Part shown: positions 36,550-44,893 of the stretch, piece by piece
Layout: the number at the start of each line of letters is the position of its first letter
How positions within the stretch are numbered: the first letter of the stretch is position 1
Source: Paracoccus saliphilus
GTDB taxonomy: Bacteria > Pseudomonadota > Alphaproteobacteria > Rhodobacterales > Rhodobacteraceae
NCBI RefSeq assembly: GCF_028553805.1
Contig: NZ_CP067140.1
Span: forward strand, 248,001-312,000
Direction: 5' to 3'
DNA: 64,000 nucleotides
The notes under the pieces: model-generated
What the model was told of the DNA's origin: nothing
The model's database searches: none
What the model saw: the letters and a program-made list of their open reading frames with translations, nothing else
Made by a program: the position numbers and the translations under genes

Positions 36550-38190
36550 GTGATAAATAAAGACACCACTCGGTCCTCGGCCTTTGCACCTTTTAGGCAC
36601 CATGATTTCCGTATTCTATGGGGTGCAACGCTGGCGTCGAATTTCGGCGGGCTGGTGCAGGCGGTCGGCGCCGCGTGGCTGATGACCCAACTGACCGAGA
36701 GCGCGACGCTGATCGCGCTGGTTCAGGCCTCGAACACTTTGCCGATCATGCTGTTGGCGCTTATCTCGGGGGCACTGGCGGATCTGTTCGACCGCAAGTT
36801 GCTGCTGGTGACCGCGCAGAGCCTGATGCTGCTGGCATCGGCCCTGCTCGCTTTCGTGGCGTGGCAGGGATGGCTGACACCCTGGATGCTGCTGAGCTTC
36901 ACCTTCCTGATCGGAGCGGGGCAGGCGCTGTACAACCCGCCCTGGCAGGCCAGCATGGGAGATCTGGTCCCGCGAGAGGATTTGCCCGCGGCGGTGACGC
37001 TGAATTCGGTCGGCTTCAACCTGATGCGCAGTGTTGGCCCGGCCGCAGGTGGTTTCATCGTCGCAGCATTCGGGGCCGCGGCGGCCTTTACCGTGAATGC
37101 CGCGAGTTACCTGCCGCTGATCGGTGCGCTGGCGCGATGGAAACCGGATATCGCGCCCCGAACCGCCCCGCGGGAACATTTTATCCCTGCGGTGGGGGCG
37201 GGGCTGCGTTACGTGGCGCTGTCACCCAATTTGCTGCGGGTGATCCTGCGGGGCGCGCTGTTCGGTTTTGCCGGTGTATCGGTGCTGGCACTGTTGCCGC
37301 TGGTCGCCAAGAGCCACCCCGAGGGCGGATCGCTGCTGTTCGGGGGGCTGCTTGGCTGTTTCGGGGTCGGAGCAATCGCGGGGGCGATGCTCAACCCGCG
37401 CATCAGGGCGAGCTTCGACAACGAGATCGTGATCCGCTTCGCCTTTCTCGGCTTTGGCCTTGCGGCGGGAATCCTGGGGCAGACCCAATCGGTTTGGCTT
37501 CATGCGCTGGCGATGCTGCCGGCGGGGGCGTCATGGGTGCTGGCACTGTCGCTGTTCAACGTGACCGTGCAGCTTTCGACACCGCGTTGGGTCGTGGCGC
37601 GCGCGCTGGCGCTTTACCAGACGGCGACTTTCGGCGGCATGGCTGCTGGCTCGTGGGTTTGGGGCGGCGTGGCCGGTGCACAGGGGCTTGGCACAGCCCT
37701 CACCACGGCGGGGGCGTTGCTGGCGGTGGGCGCATTGATCGGGCTATGGTTCCGCGCGCCGGAATTCGGCAAGGCCGATCTCGATCCCGCCAACCGTTTC
37801 CAGGAGCCCGCCCTGCGGCTGGATCTGCGGGGGCGGTCCGGCCCGATCATGGTCATGGTCGATTACCGGATCGCGCAGGAGGACGTTCCCGAGTTCCTGC
37901 GCCTGATGCAGCAAAGGCGCAATATTCGACGCCGCGATGGCGCCCGGAACTGGGCTCTGCTGCGCGATCTGGAACATCCCGACCTGTGGTCGGAGAGCTA
38001 TCACATCGCGACCTGGGACGAATATGTGCGCCACAATCTGCGCCGCACCAAATCCGATGCCGAAGTCACTGCCGAATTGCGAGCCCTGCATATCGGCGAG
38101 GGCGATCCGGCGGTGCATCGCATGATCGAGCGTCATTCGGTAAGTTTGCAGGATGACGTTCCGCTGGTCGGCAAGCTCGAGGTGCCCTGA
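36550..38190 (+). CDS. MFS transporter with C-terminal ABM-like domain
   Basis: A 546-aa protein of the MFS_3 (EntS-like) branch. About 12 membrane segments span residues 20-405, with the family motif LISGALADLFDRKLLLVTAQ between segments 2 and 3. Residues about 415-545 are soluble (DYRIAQEDVPEFLRLMQQRRNIRRRDGARNW, then TWDEYVRHNLRRT), resembling an antibiotic-biosynthesis monooxygenase-type fold without an enzymatic signature. The start codon is GTG with a weak ribosome site. The gene ends one base before the glycosyltransferase gene, so the substrate may be linked to cell-surface sugars; this is inference. Confidence 0.85.
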   Translation: MINKDTTRSSAFAPFRHHDFRILWGATLASNFGGLVQAVGAAWLMTQLTESATLIALVQASNTLPIMLLALISGALADLFDRKLLLVTAQSLMLLASALLAFVAWQGWLTPWMLLSFTFLIGAGQALYNPPWQASMGDLVPREDLPAAVTLNSVGFNLMRSVGPAAGGFIVAAFGAAAAFTVNAASYLPLIGALARWKPDIAPRTAPREHFIPAVGAGLRYVALSPNLLRVILRGALFGFAGVSVLALLPLVAKSHPEGGSLLFGGLLGCFGVGAIAGAMLNPRIRASFDNEIVIRFAFLGFGLAAGILGQTQSVWLHALAMLPAGASWVLALSLFNVTVQLSTPRWVVARALALYQTATFGGMAAGSWVWGGVAGAQGLGTALTTAGALLAVGALIGLWFRAPEFGKADLDPANRFQEPALRLDLRGRSGPIMVMVDYRIAQEDVPEFLRLMQQRRNIRRRDGARNWALLRDLEHPDLWSESYHIATWDEYVRHNLRRTKSDAEVTAELRALHIGEGDPAVHRMIERHSVSLQDDVPLVGKLEVP

Positions 38191-38191
38191 T

Positions 38192-39229
38192 ATGGCAGAC
38201 AACCCGCTGGTCATCGCCCCCAATCTCAAGCGCCGCCTGTCGGGCGTGACCGCAACGGTGGTGCGGCTGATCCCGGTGCAGGCCCGGATGATCGAGATCT
38301 GTGCCACCGGTCCCGGCCTGCCGCCCGGATTGCCGCATATTCCGCTGATCCGCACCGCCATGATGCCGCGCGACCGATGGCGGGTCTGGCATGCCCGGCG
38401 CAATACCGAGATGCTGTTGGGGCTGGTGCTGACACGGCTGTTGCGCCGCAAATACCGGCTGTTGTTCACCTCGGCGTCGCAGAGAAAACATAGCGGCTAT
38501 ACCAAGTGGCTGATCGGCCGGATGGACGCGCTGGTGGCGACCTCGGCCAAGGGGGCGGGTTATCTGGACCATCCCGCGCAGGTCATCCATCACGGTATCG
38601 ATACCAAAGGCTTCGCCCCGCCGGGGGATCGCCGGGCGTTGCGCGAAAGGCTGGGATTGCCTGCGGGCGATCTGCTGGTCGGTTGTTATGGCCGTATACG
38701 GGCGCAAAAGGGGACCGGCGATTTCGTGCAGGCGATGATCGCGCTCTTGCCCGCGCGTCCGGATGTCACCGCGCTGGTCATGGGCCGGGCGACCGAGAAA
38801 TATCAGGGCTACCTTGCCGATCTGAAGCGGCAGGTCGAAGAGGCCGGGCTGGGCGGGCGAATCCGTTTCCTGCCAGAGGTGACGGTCGATCGGATGGCCG
38901 ACTGGTATGGTGCGCTGGATCTTTACGTGGCGCCGCAGAGATGGGAAGGATTCGGCCTGACACCGCTGGAGGCGATGGCCTGTGGCGTGCCGGTCGTGGC
39001 CACTCGCGTCGGTGCTTTCGAGGAGTTGATCGTGCCAGAGACCGGAACGTTGATCGCACCACAAGACGGGGCCGCGATGCAAAAGGCGGTGGCGGCGTGG
39101 TTGGATCATCCCGAAGCATTGGCCGCGGCGGCTCTTGCCGCGCGCGATCATGCCGTGCGGAACCACGGGATCGAGGTCGAGGCACGTGCGCTGGTCGACA
39201 TCTATCGCGAATTGCTGGCGTGGTCATGA
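38192..39229 (+). CDS. LpcC-like GT4 glycosyltransferase
   Basis: A 345-aa GT4 family transferase. The N-terminal region (IAPNLKRRLSGVTATVVRLIPVQ, TSASQRKHSGYTKWLI) resembles LpcC, the lipopolysaccharide-core mannosyltransferase of rhizobia. The C-terminal nucleotide-binding domain has the EX7E-type segment around EGFGLTPLEAMACG, with both Glu residues intact. The acceptor is not proven. It starts 1 base after the MFS gene and overlaps the next gene by 4 bases, so all belong to one operon likely devoted to envelope glycan assembly. Confidence 0.85.
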   Translation: MADNPLVIAPNLKRRLSGVTATVVRLIPVQARMIEICATGPGLPPGLPHIPLIRTAMMPRDRWRVWHARRNTEMLLGLVLTRLLRRKYRLLFTSASQRKHSGYTKWLIGRMDALVATSAKGAGYLDHPAQVIHHGIDTKGFAPPGDRRALRERLGLPAGDLLVGCYGRIRAQKGTGDFVQAMIALLPARPDVTALVMGRATEKYQGYLADLKRQVEEAGLGGRIRFLPEVTVDRMADWYGALDLYVAPQRWEGFGLTPLEAMACGVPVVATRVGAFEELIVPETGTLIAPQDGAAMQKAVAAWLDHPEALAAAALAARDHAVRNHGIEVEARALVDIYRELLAWS

Positions 39230-39864
39230 CCCAGCTGCGCTTCCATATCGCCCGGCTGCTGCGCGACGAGGCGGCGCTTGCGCGGTTGTCGGTTCCGCAG
39301 GGCAATCTGCTGGCCGCATTGGAGGGCAAGAAGGTAGCGCTGATCGGCAATGCCCGGTCTTTGGCCGAGACGGATCACGGTGCCGAGATCGACGCCGCCG
39401 ATCTGGTCATCCGGATCAATCGCGCGCCCATCCCCTCGGCGCAGAGCCATGGCAGCCGGACAGATTGGCTGGCCCTTGCCGTCCGCCTGTCGGATCAGGA
39501 TCGTACGCGTATCGCCCCGGACCGTATCCTGTGGATGTCGCCCAAGCGTAAGAGACTGGACTGGCGCAGTGCGGACAGCGCCGGGTTCTACCTGCATCCG
39601 CTAAGTGATTACCGGGCGTTGAAGGATCGGCTGGCCGCACCGCCCACCACCGGCGCGATGATGATCGACCTGCTGATGCGTTCCGCCCTGTCCCGGCTGA
39701 CGCTTTACGGTTTCGACTTTTTCGCCAGTCAGAGCCTTTCGGGGCGTCGCACCGCCGAGCAGGTGCCGCATGATTTCAGTGCCGAGGCGGGTTGGGCCGC
39801 CGATCTCGCGCGGAGCGACGGCCGATTGATTCTGCCCGAACCACCTGCAAGCGCAGAAGGGTAA
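39226..39864 (+). CDS. GT29-family (sialyltransferase-like) glycosyltransferase
   Basis: A 212-aa protein with the sialyl motifs of family GT29. Motif L covers residues 36-78 (VALIGNARSL, IDAADLVIRINRAP). Motif S is at 141-171 (TTGAMMIDLL, LTLYGFDFF). Motif VS is HDFSAE, where His182 and Glu187 are the expected catalytic pair. GT29 enzymes transfer sialic acid or related keto-sugars such as KDO from CMP-sugars. The donor is unknown here, and no sialic acid synthesis genes are nearby. It has no signal or membrane segment. It overlaps the LpcC-like gene by 4 bases. Confidence 0.85.
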   Translation: MTQLRFHIARLLRDEAALARLSVPQGNLLAALEGKKVALIGNARSLAETDHGAEIDAADLVIRINRAPIPSAQSHGSRTDWLALAVRLSDQDRTRIAPDRILWMSPKRKRLDWRSADSAGFYLHPLSDYRALKDRLAAPPTTGAMMIDLLMRSALSRLTLYGFDFFASQSLSGRRTAEQVPHDFSAEAGWAADLARSDGRLILPEPPASAEG

Positions 39865-39868
39865 GCCG

Positions 39869-40594
39869 ATGTTCCCGATCCGCGACCATAATCCGTCCCA
39901 ATGCCGGCCGATCGTCACCTATGTGCTGATCGCGGCGAATGTGGTCATGTATCTGTTGACCCTGCCCATGCTGGATGGCGGAGAAATGCTGTGGGCGCGG
40001 CTGGCGCTGTATCCGCTGGCGATCTCGAACGGAGAGATGCTGTGGGGGTTGCTGACGCATATGTTCCTGCATGCGGGTTTCATGCATATCGCGGGCAACA
40101 TGCTGTTTCTGTGGATATTCGGGGATAACCTCGAGGACCAGATGGGGAGGGTAGGCTTCCTGGCCTTCTATCTGGCCTGCGGGCTTGCCGCCGCTGCCGG
40201 GCAGATCGCCGCCGATCCGTTCTCGCCCGTTCCGATGGTCGGTGCCTCGGGTGCCATTGCGGGCGTGATGGGCGGATATCTGCTGCTGTTTCCGAAGGCG
40301 CGGATCGATATCCTGTTCATATTCATCATCTTTTTCAAGATTTTTACCGTTCCCGCATGGATCATGCTGATCCTGTGGTTCGCAATCCAGCTTTTTGGCG
40401 GGTTTGCCTCGGTCGGATCAGAGGGCGGCGTCGCCTATTGGGCCCATGCCGGAGGTTTCGTTGCCGGGCTCGTCCTGACCCTGCCTCTGTTCCTGCGTCG
40501 TGGAGGCCCCGCATTCTGGAACCGGACCCATGGCAAGCCGCCTCATGCCGATGCGGTCTATGCGCCAAGCCGCATTCCACGCGTGCGGCGCTGA
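39869..40594 (+). CDS. Rhomboid family intramembrane protease
   Basis: A 241-aa rhomboid protein with six membrane segments. The catalytic Ser lies in GASGAIAGVMG and the His in WAHAGGFVAG. The family sequence HMFLHAGFMHIAGNMLFLWIFGDNLED is complete. These proteases cut transmembrane segments of other proteins. It is the last gene of the MFS-GT4-GT29 unit, 4 bases after the GT29 stop, which may reflect a shared envelope role or simple operon sharing. Confidence 0.94.
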   Translation: MFPIRDHNPSQCRPIVTYVLIAANVVMYLLTLPMLDGGEMLWARLALYPLAISNGEMLWGLLTHMFLHAGFMHIAGNMLFLWIFGDNLEDQMGRVGFLAFYLACGLAAAAGQIAADPFSPVPMVGASGAIAGVMGGYLLLFPKARIDILFIFIIFFKIFTVPAWIMLILWFAIQLFGGFASVGSEGGVAYWAHAGGFVAGLVLTLPLFLRRGGPAFWNRTHGKPPHADAVYAPSRIPRVRR

Positions 40595-40604
40595 GGCCGA
40601 TCCG

Positions 40605-41339
40605 TCAGAGCGGCATTCGCCCGGTACTCATATGACGCTTGCGTCCGAAGCCGGGACGTCGCTCGACGGAAAAGCCTGCCGCTTCCAGCGCCCGCCGCAC
40701 ATGCCCGGCGGCGGTATAGGTCGCGAAGCTGCCGCCGGGCGCGGTATGGCGTCTGACCTCGGCCAGCAACTCGTCCGACCACATCTCGGGATTCTTTGCG
40801 GGTGAAAAGCCGTCCAGGAACCATGCATCCGCCCGGCCCTGCCATTGCGGCAGCGTCTCACGGACATTGCCCTTGATCAGCCGCAGCTCCACCTGTCCCA
40901 CCGCGATCACCTCGCGGTCCCAACCGGCACGCAATTCTGCCGCCAGATCAGCCAATTCGGGGAAGGCGGCATGGGCCTGTTCGAGTTGCGGCAGGCTCAT
41001 GGGAAAGGCTTCGAAGCTGGTCATCCTGACCGGCATCTCTGTTATTGCCGCCAGGGCCAGGCAGTTCAGCCCGGTGCCGAAGCCGAGTTCCGCGACGTGG
41101 AAACCGGGGACAAGCCGCGCGGGCAGGTCGTTTCCGGTCAGGAAGACATGCCGGGTCTCTGCCAGCCCGTCGGCGAGGCTGAAATAGGGGTCGTCGAAGC
41201 GCGTTGCCACCGGCACTCCGCCCTCGCGCCATTCCAGGGCGGGCTCATGGCGTCCCGCAACAGCCGGGGGCTCTGCCCCCGGGCCCCCGGGATATTTGCA
41301 TGAAGAAGAAGGGGTGGGTGATTTTGAAGTGGGGGGCAT
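40605..41339 (-). CDS. mnmD: tRNA mnm5s2U34 methyltransferase MnmD
   Basis: MnmD-type SAM methyltransferase, the N-terminal half of MnmC, which makes mnm5 from nm5 at the tRNA wobble position. Characteristic segments are FDDPYFSLADGLAETRHVF, ELGFGTGLNCLALA (SAM binding) and WFLDGFSPAKNPEMWSDEL. The family domain begins around the EWREGG segment (codons near 41230). The only canonical in-frame start upstream is ATG 41339. Starting there would read through the antisense of an interspersed repeat copy as a 38-residue leader; the true start is uncertain. Confidence 0.88.
   Translation of the reverse strand: MPPTSKSPTPSSSCKYPGGPGAEPPAVAGRHEPALEWREGGVPVATRFDDPYFSLADGLAETRHVFLTGNDLPARLVPGFHVAELGFGTGLNCLALAAITEMPVRMTSFEAFPMSLPQLEQAHAAFPELADLAAELRAGWDREVIAVGQVELRLIKGNVRETLPQWQGRADAWFLDGFSPAKNPEMWSDELLAEVRRHTAPGGSFATYTAAGHVRRALEAAGFSVERRPGFGRKRHMSTGRMPL
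41266..41314 (+). repeat. Interspersed repeat, copy 3
   Basis: GGGGGC-TCT-GCCCCC hairpin (41266-41280), then GGGCCCCCGGGATATTTGCATG and AAGAAGAAG. Unlike the other copies it does not follow a gene end; it lies inside the 5' region of mnmD, in antisense to it. Confidence 0.65.
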
Positions 41340-41486
41340 ATTCGCTGGCGATGTTTGCGTGATCCGGACAGCTATAGAGGTCAAGCCGCATCCGTGGCAA
41401 CTATCGCCGAGGGATGCGATGCGGCTGACTTGCGCCGTGAATGCGAGGCGATATATTCGGCCCTTGCCGTTTTCCAACGAAAGGTC

Positions 41487-42554
41487 GTGATCGTCTTGCC
41501 CAATCCCAACAGATCAGTCAGCGCCGATATAACCGTTATCGGCGGCGGTATCCTTGGCCTGTGCTGTGCATGGGAGATGATCCGCCGTGGCGCTCGGGTT
41601 CGGGTGATCGAGGGAAAACGCATCGGGGCGGGTTCGTCGGGTGGTCATGTCGGAGCACTGGCGCCGCATGCGCCCGAGAACTGGAACGAGAAGAAGGCAT
41701 TTCAACTGGACAGCTTGCTGATGGCTGTGGATTTCTGGGCCGAGGTCGAGGCGGTATCCGGATCGTCGACGGGCTATGCCCGCTCGGGTCGGTTGCAGCC
41801 CGTCGCCGATGCGGAGGCTGCGGAAAATCTGCGGGATCGCATTGCCGCCTCTGCCCGGCAATGGCCTGCCGAGATGGCAATGCGGTTGACGGATCGACCC
41901 GACGCGCCCTTGTTGCCGCAAAGTCCTTCGGGGATTTGGCTGGAGGATCGCCTGACGGCCCGGATCAATCCGCGCGCCGCGCTTGCCGCGCTTGCCGAAG
42001 CGATTCGGGCCAGGGGCGGAGAGGTTATCGAGGGTTCTGCGGCACGATTGCAGGACATCTCCGGTCCCGTCCTTTGGGCAACCGGGGCCAAGGGGCTGGA
42101 GAGCCTGTCGCAAGACCTGGAGCGAGCCGTTGGGAAAGGGGTGAAGGGGCAGTCGGCTTTGCTGCGGTTTGACGCATCGGACGCGCCGCAGCTATTTGCC
42201 GAGGGTATCCATATTGTGCCGCATGGCGATGGCAGCGTGGCAGTTGGTTCGACCTCCGAGAACGAATTTGCGCATGATCGCGTCGATGCTCGGCTTGACG
42301 AGATTGTCGCCCGAGCCCGCGAGATATGCCCGCAGCTTGCCGAAGCACCGGTCATCGATCGCTGGTCGGGGCTTCGGCCCCGCGCGAAAAGCCGTGCCCC
42401 TTTGCTTGGGCGGTGGCCTGGTCGGCATGGGCATTTTGTCGCGAATGGCGGGTTCAAGATCGGCTTTGGCATGGCGCCGAAGATCGCCGCGATCATGGCC
42501 GATCTGATGCTGGACGGGGTCGACGCGATTCCGGGCGGGTTCCGGTTGACATGA
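41487..42554 (+). CDS. FAD-dependent oxidoreductase (DAO family)
   Basis: A protein of about 355 aa with a DAO-type FAD domain (DITVIGGGILGLCCAWEMIRRG near the N-terminus) and the C-terminal RPRAKSRAPLLGRW and NGGFKIGFGMAPKIA segments. It resembles glycine oxidase/D-amino-acid oxidases. In other bacteria the C-terminal half of MnmC is a DAO domain that removes the carboxymethyl group from cmnm5U, so the divergent mnmD partner suggests a split MnmC, but direct MnmC identity is not proven. Start is ambiguous: GTG 41487 or TTG 41496, with AAGG at 41481. Confidence 0.75.
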   Translation: MIVLPNPNRSVSADITVIGGGILGLCCAWEMIRRGARVRVIEGKRIGAGSSGGHVGALAPHAPENWNEKKAFQLDSLLMAVDFWAEVEAVSGSSTGYARSGRLQPVADAEAAENLRDRIAASARQWPAEMAMRLTDRPDAPLLPQSPSGIWLEDRLTARINPRAALAALAEAIRARGGEVIEGSAARLQDISGPVLWATGAKGLESLSQDLERAVGKGVKGQSALLRFDASDAPQLFAEGIHIVPHGDGSVAVGSTSENEFAHDRVDARLDEIVARAREICPQLAEAPVIDRWSGLRPRAKSRAPLLGRWPGRHGHFVANGGFKIGFGMAPKIAAIMADLMLDGVDAIPGGFRLT

Positions 42555-42571
42555 GCCGGGCCGCGCGCGGG

Positions 42572-43351
42572 TCAGGATGATCGGGCCGTCAGACCGCCCC
42601 CGGCATCCCGTCGCCGGGAGACGTCCAGCGTAGCCTCGGATTGGCGGATTTCGCGCAGGGTCCGGTGGATGTATGTCAGGTGCCGGTGCGCCGCGTCATG
42701 CGCGGCCTCGGCATTCCGTTCGATGATCGCAAGCGCGATGGCGTGGTGCTGGTCGCGCAGTCGGTCGCGGGTGCCCGGCACTGAAAAAAGCCGGCCGCGA
42801 TTATAGATCACGTCGCGGCGCAGATTGCCCGATAGTGCCCGCATGATCTGAAGCAGCACAAGGTTATGGCTGGCTTCGTATATCAGCAGATGCAACTCGG
42901 TATCGGCTTCGGCCTCCCTGTCCGGTTCGGCTGCGGCATGGGCCTGCTCGATCCGTTCCAGGCAGGTCTGGATGCGGCGCAGATCGACCTCATTGGCGCG
43001 CTTTGCCGCCAATGCCGCGGCCTGGCATTCGACGATATCCCTGAATTCCAGGTAATCATCCGCCAGTTCCGCCCGCCCGGACAGCAGCATCAGCAGCGGA
43101 TCCGAGATGGCCGCGGCCCCCAGTTGAGCCACGCGGAGCCCCTTGCCATCGCCGGTTTGCAGCAGCCCCTTGTCTTGCAGCATCTTCAGCCCGTCGCGCA
43201 GGGTCGGGCGAGAGACGTTCAGCCGCCGTGCGAGTTCCCGTTCGGGCAGCAGCGGTTCATCGGGGCGCAACGTGCCTTCGAGGATCAGGGCTTCGATATG
43301 GCGTGCCACGCTCTCGGCGGCCTTTTCGGGTTTGATGGCGGTCCCGGTCAT
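42572..43351 (-). CDS. GntR-family FCD regulator (GlcC-like)
   Basis: A 259-aa regulator. The N-terminal winged helix (LLPERELARRLNVSRPTLRDGLKMLQDKGL, residues about 37-67) is of the GntR type, and the C-terminal FCD domain binds a carboxylate ligand and metal (histidines in ELHLLIYEASHN and DQHHAIALAI). It is divergent from glcDEF with the shared 90-base gap containing palindromes at 43383-43414, so it is probably the glycolate operon regulator, analogous to GlcC; ligand glycolate is inferred from context. Confidence 0.87.
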   Translation of the reverse strand: MTGTAIKPEKAAESVARHIEALILEGTLRPDEPLLPERELARRLNVSRPTLRDGLKMLQDKGLLQTGDGKGLRVAQLGAAAISDPLLMLLSGRAELADDYLEFRDIVECQAAALAAKRANEVDLRRIQTCLERIEQAHAAAEPDREAEADTELHLLIYEASHNLVLLQIMRALSGNLRRDVIYNRGRLFSVPGTRDRLRDQHHAIALAIIERNAEAAHDAAHRHLTYIHRTLREIRQSEATLDVSRRRDAGGGLTARSS

Positions 43352-43382
43352 CGCGCCTCCTGCTTTGCACCCACACAATCCC

Positions 43383-43414
43383 ATTTGACAGGTTTGGTCA
43401 AATTATTTTACCAA
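43383..43414. promoter_or_regulatory. Likely FCD-regulator operator between glcC-like gene and glcD
   Basis: Two overlapping dyads: a perfect ATTTGAC-N7-GTCAAAT (43383-43403) and a 21-bp near-palindrome TTGGTCAAAT-T-ATTTTACCAA (43394-43414) with one mismatch. TTGGT...ACCAA half-sites are typical of the PdhR/LldR/GlcC group. They lie 32 to 59 bases before the FCD and glcD starts. Confidence 0.65.
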
Positions 43415-43441
43415 GAACATATTGCAAGGAAGAGGCGTCCC

Positions 43442-44893
43442 ATGGCCGGCATCGCCATGCCCCAGCCAGATGAGCGTATCCTGGAACGTGCCCCGCAGAT
43501 CGTGACGGCGCTGCGCGGGGTCTTGCCCGAGGATGCGGTGATCGATGATCCGCAGGAGACGCTCGCTTATGAATGCGATGCGCTGACGGCCTATCGTTGT
43601 GCGCCGCTTGCAGTGGTCCTGCCGCGCACGACGGCAGAGGTCGCCGAAGCGATGCGGGTCTGCGGCGTCATGGGGGTGCCGGTGGTGCCGAGGGGCGCGG
43701 GAACTTCGTTGGCGGGCGGGGCGCTGCCGACAGCCGATTGTGTCGTGATCGGCACGGCTCGGCTGAACCAGGTGCTGGAGATCGACACAGATAACCGTTT
43801 CATCCGGGTGCAGACCGGTGTCACAAATCTGTCGGTTAGCGAGGTGCTGGAGCCGCATGGGTTTTTCTATGCGCCCGATCCGTCCTCGCAATTGGCCTGC
43901 ACCATCGCGGGGAATATCGCGATGAATTCGGGCGGGGCGCATTGCCTGAAATACGGGGTGACGACGAATAACCTGATGGGCGCGACGGTGGTCTTGACCA
44001 CGGGCGAGATCGTCGAATTGGGCGGGGCAGAGCTGGCATCGTCAGGTTTGGACTTACTTGGCCTGTTGTGTGGATCAGAGGGACAGCTCGGGATCGTGAC
44101 CGAGGCGTTTTTGCGTATCCTCCCCCGCCCCGAAGGAGCCCGTCCGATGCTGATTGGCTTCGACAGTCCCGAGGTCGCCGGAGAATGCGTGGCACGCATC
44201 ATCCGCTCGGGCGTGCTGCCGGTCGCGATTGAATATATGGACGAGCCGTGCCTGCGGGCCGTCGAGGATTTTGCTCAAGCAGGATACCCCAAATGCGCCG
44301 CTGTGCTGATCGTCGAGGTCGAGGGCTCACCGGATGAGATCGCCGATCAGATCGCCCGCATCCGGGCGATTGCGGATGAGCTGGAACCGGTCGAGTTCCG
44401 TGAAAGCCGCAACGCCGATGATGCGTTGGCGATCTGGAAAGGGCGGAAATCCGCCTTCGGCGCGATGGGGCGGTTGGGGGATTACATCTGCCTCGACGGG
44501 ACGGTGCCGGTCGGGCAACTGCCACATACCCTGCGCCGGATCGGGGAATTGTCGAAACAGCACGGGCTGGAGGTCGCCAATGTCTTCCATGCAGGTGACG
44601 GCAACATGCATCCGCTGATCCTGTTCAACGCCAATGAGCCGGGGCAGTTGGAGCGCGCCGAGGCATTTGGGGCTGATATTCTGCGGCTTTGTGTCGAGGT
44701 CGGCGGTTGCCTCACCGGAGAGCACGGCGTGGGGGTTGAGAAGCGCGACCTCATGGATGTGCAGTATGATGCGCCGGATCTGGCGATGCAAATGGAGGTG
44801 AAGGATGTCTTCGACCCCACGTGGATCCTGAACCCGGCAAAGGTCTTTCCGCTTCAAGCCAGTGCCGCCCACCGCCTGAAGGCAGTCCAATGA
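43442..44893 (+). CDS. glcD: Glycolate oxidase subunit GlcD
   Basis: A 483-aa FAD-linked oxidase. It oxidises glycolate to glyoxylate at the membrane with GlcE and GlcF. The FAD-binding region is recognised from VPVVPRGAGTSLAGGALP and GGAHCLKYGVTTNNLMGATVVL, and the C-terminal active-site region from LTGEHGVGVEKRD. ATG 43442 is chosen as the first codon with the family N-terminus; the frame is open far upstream without homology. Its stop overlaps glcE (ATGA). Confidence 0.95.
   Translation: MAGIAMPQPDERILERAPQIVTALRGVLPEDAVIDDPQETLAYECDALTAYRCAPLAVVLPRTTAEVAEAMRVCGVMGVPVVPRGAGTSLAGGALPTADCVVIGTARLNQVLEIDTDNRFIRVQTGVTNLSVSEVLEPHGFFYAPDPSSQLACTIAGNIAMNSGGAHCLKYGVTTNNLMGATVVLTTGEIVELGGAELASSGLDLLGLLCGSEGQLGIVTEAFLRILPRPEGARPMLIGFDSPEVAGECVARIIRSGVLPVAIEYMDEPCLRAVEDFAQAGYPKCAAVLIVEVEGSPDEIADQIARIRAIADELEPVEFRESRNADDALAIWKGRKSAFGAMGRLGDYICLDGTVPVGQLPHTLRRIGELSKQHGLEVANVFHAGDGNMHPLILFNANEPGQLERAEAFGADILRLCVEVGGCLTGEHGVGVEKRDLMDVQYDAPDLAMQMEVKDVFDPTWILNPAKVFPLQASAAHRLKAVQ

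Noticed and set aside
36618..38156. Long open frame (over 500 codons) in another frame of the MFS gene
   Set aside because: GC-rich third positions keep antisense and shifted frames open; it has no recognisable domain and overlaps a complete MFS protein.
38506..39225. Upstream extension of the GT29 gene
   Set aside because: It is the shifted-frame shadow of the LpcC-like gene; the GT29 start overlaps that gene's stop as ATGA.
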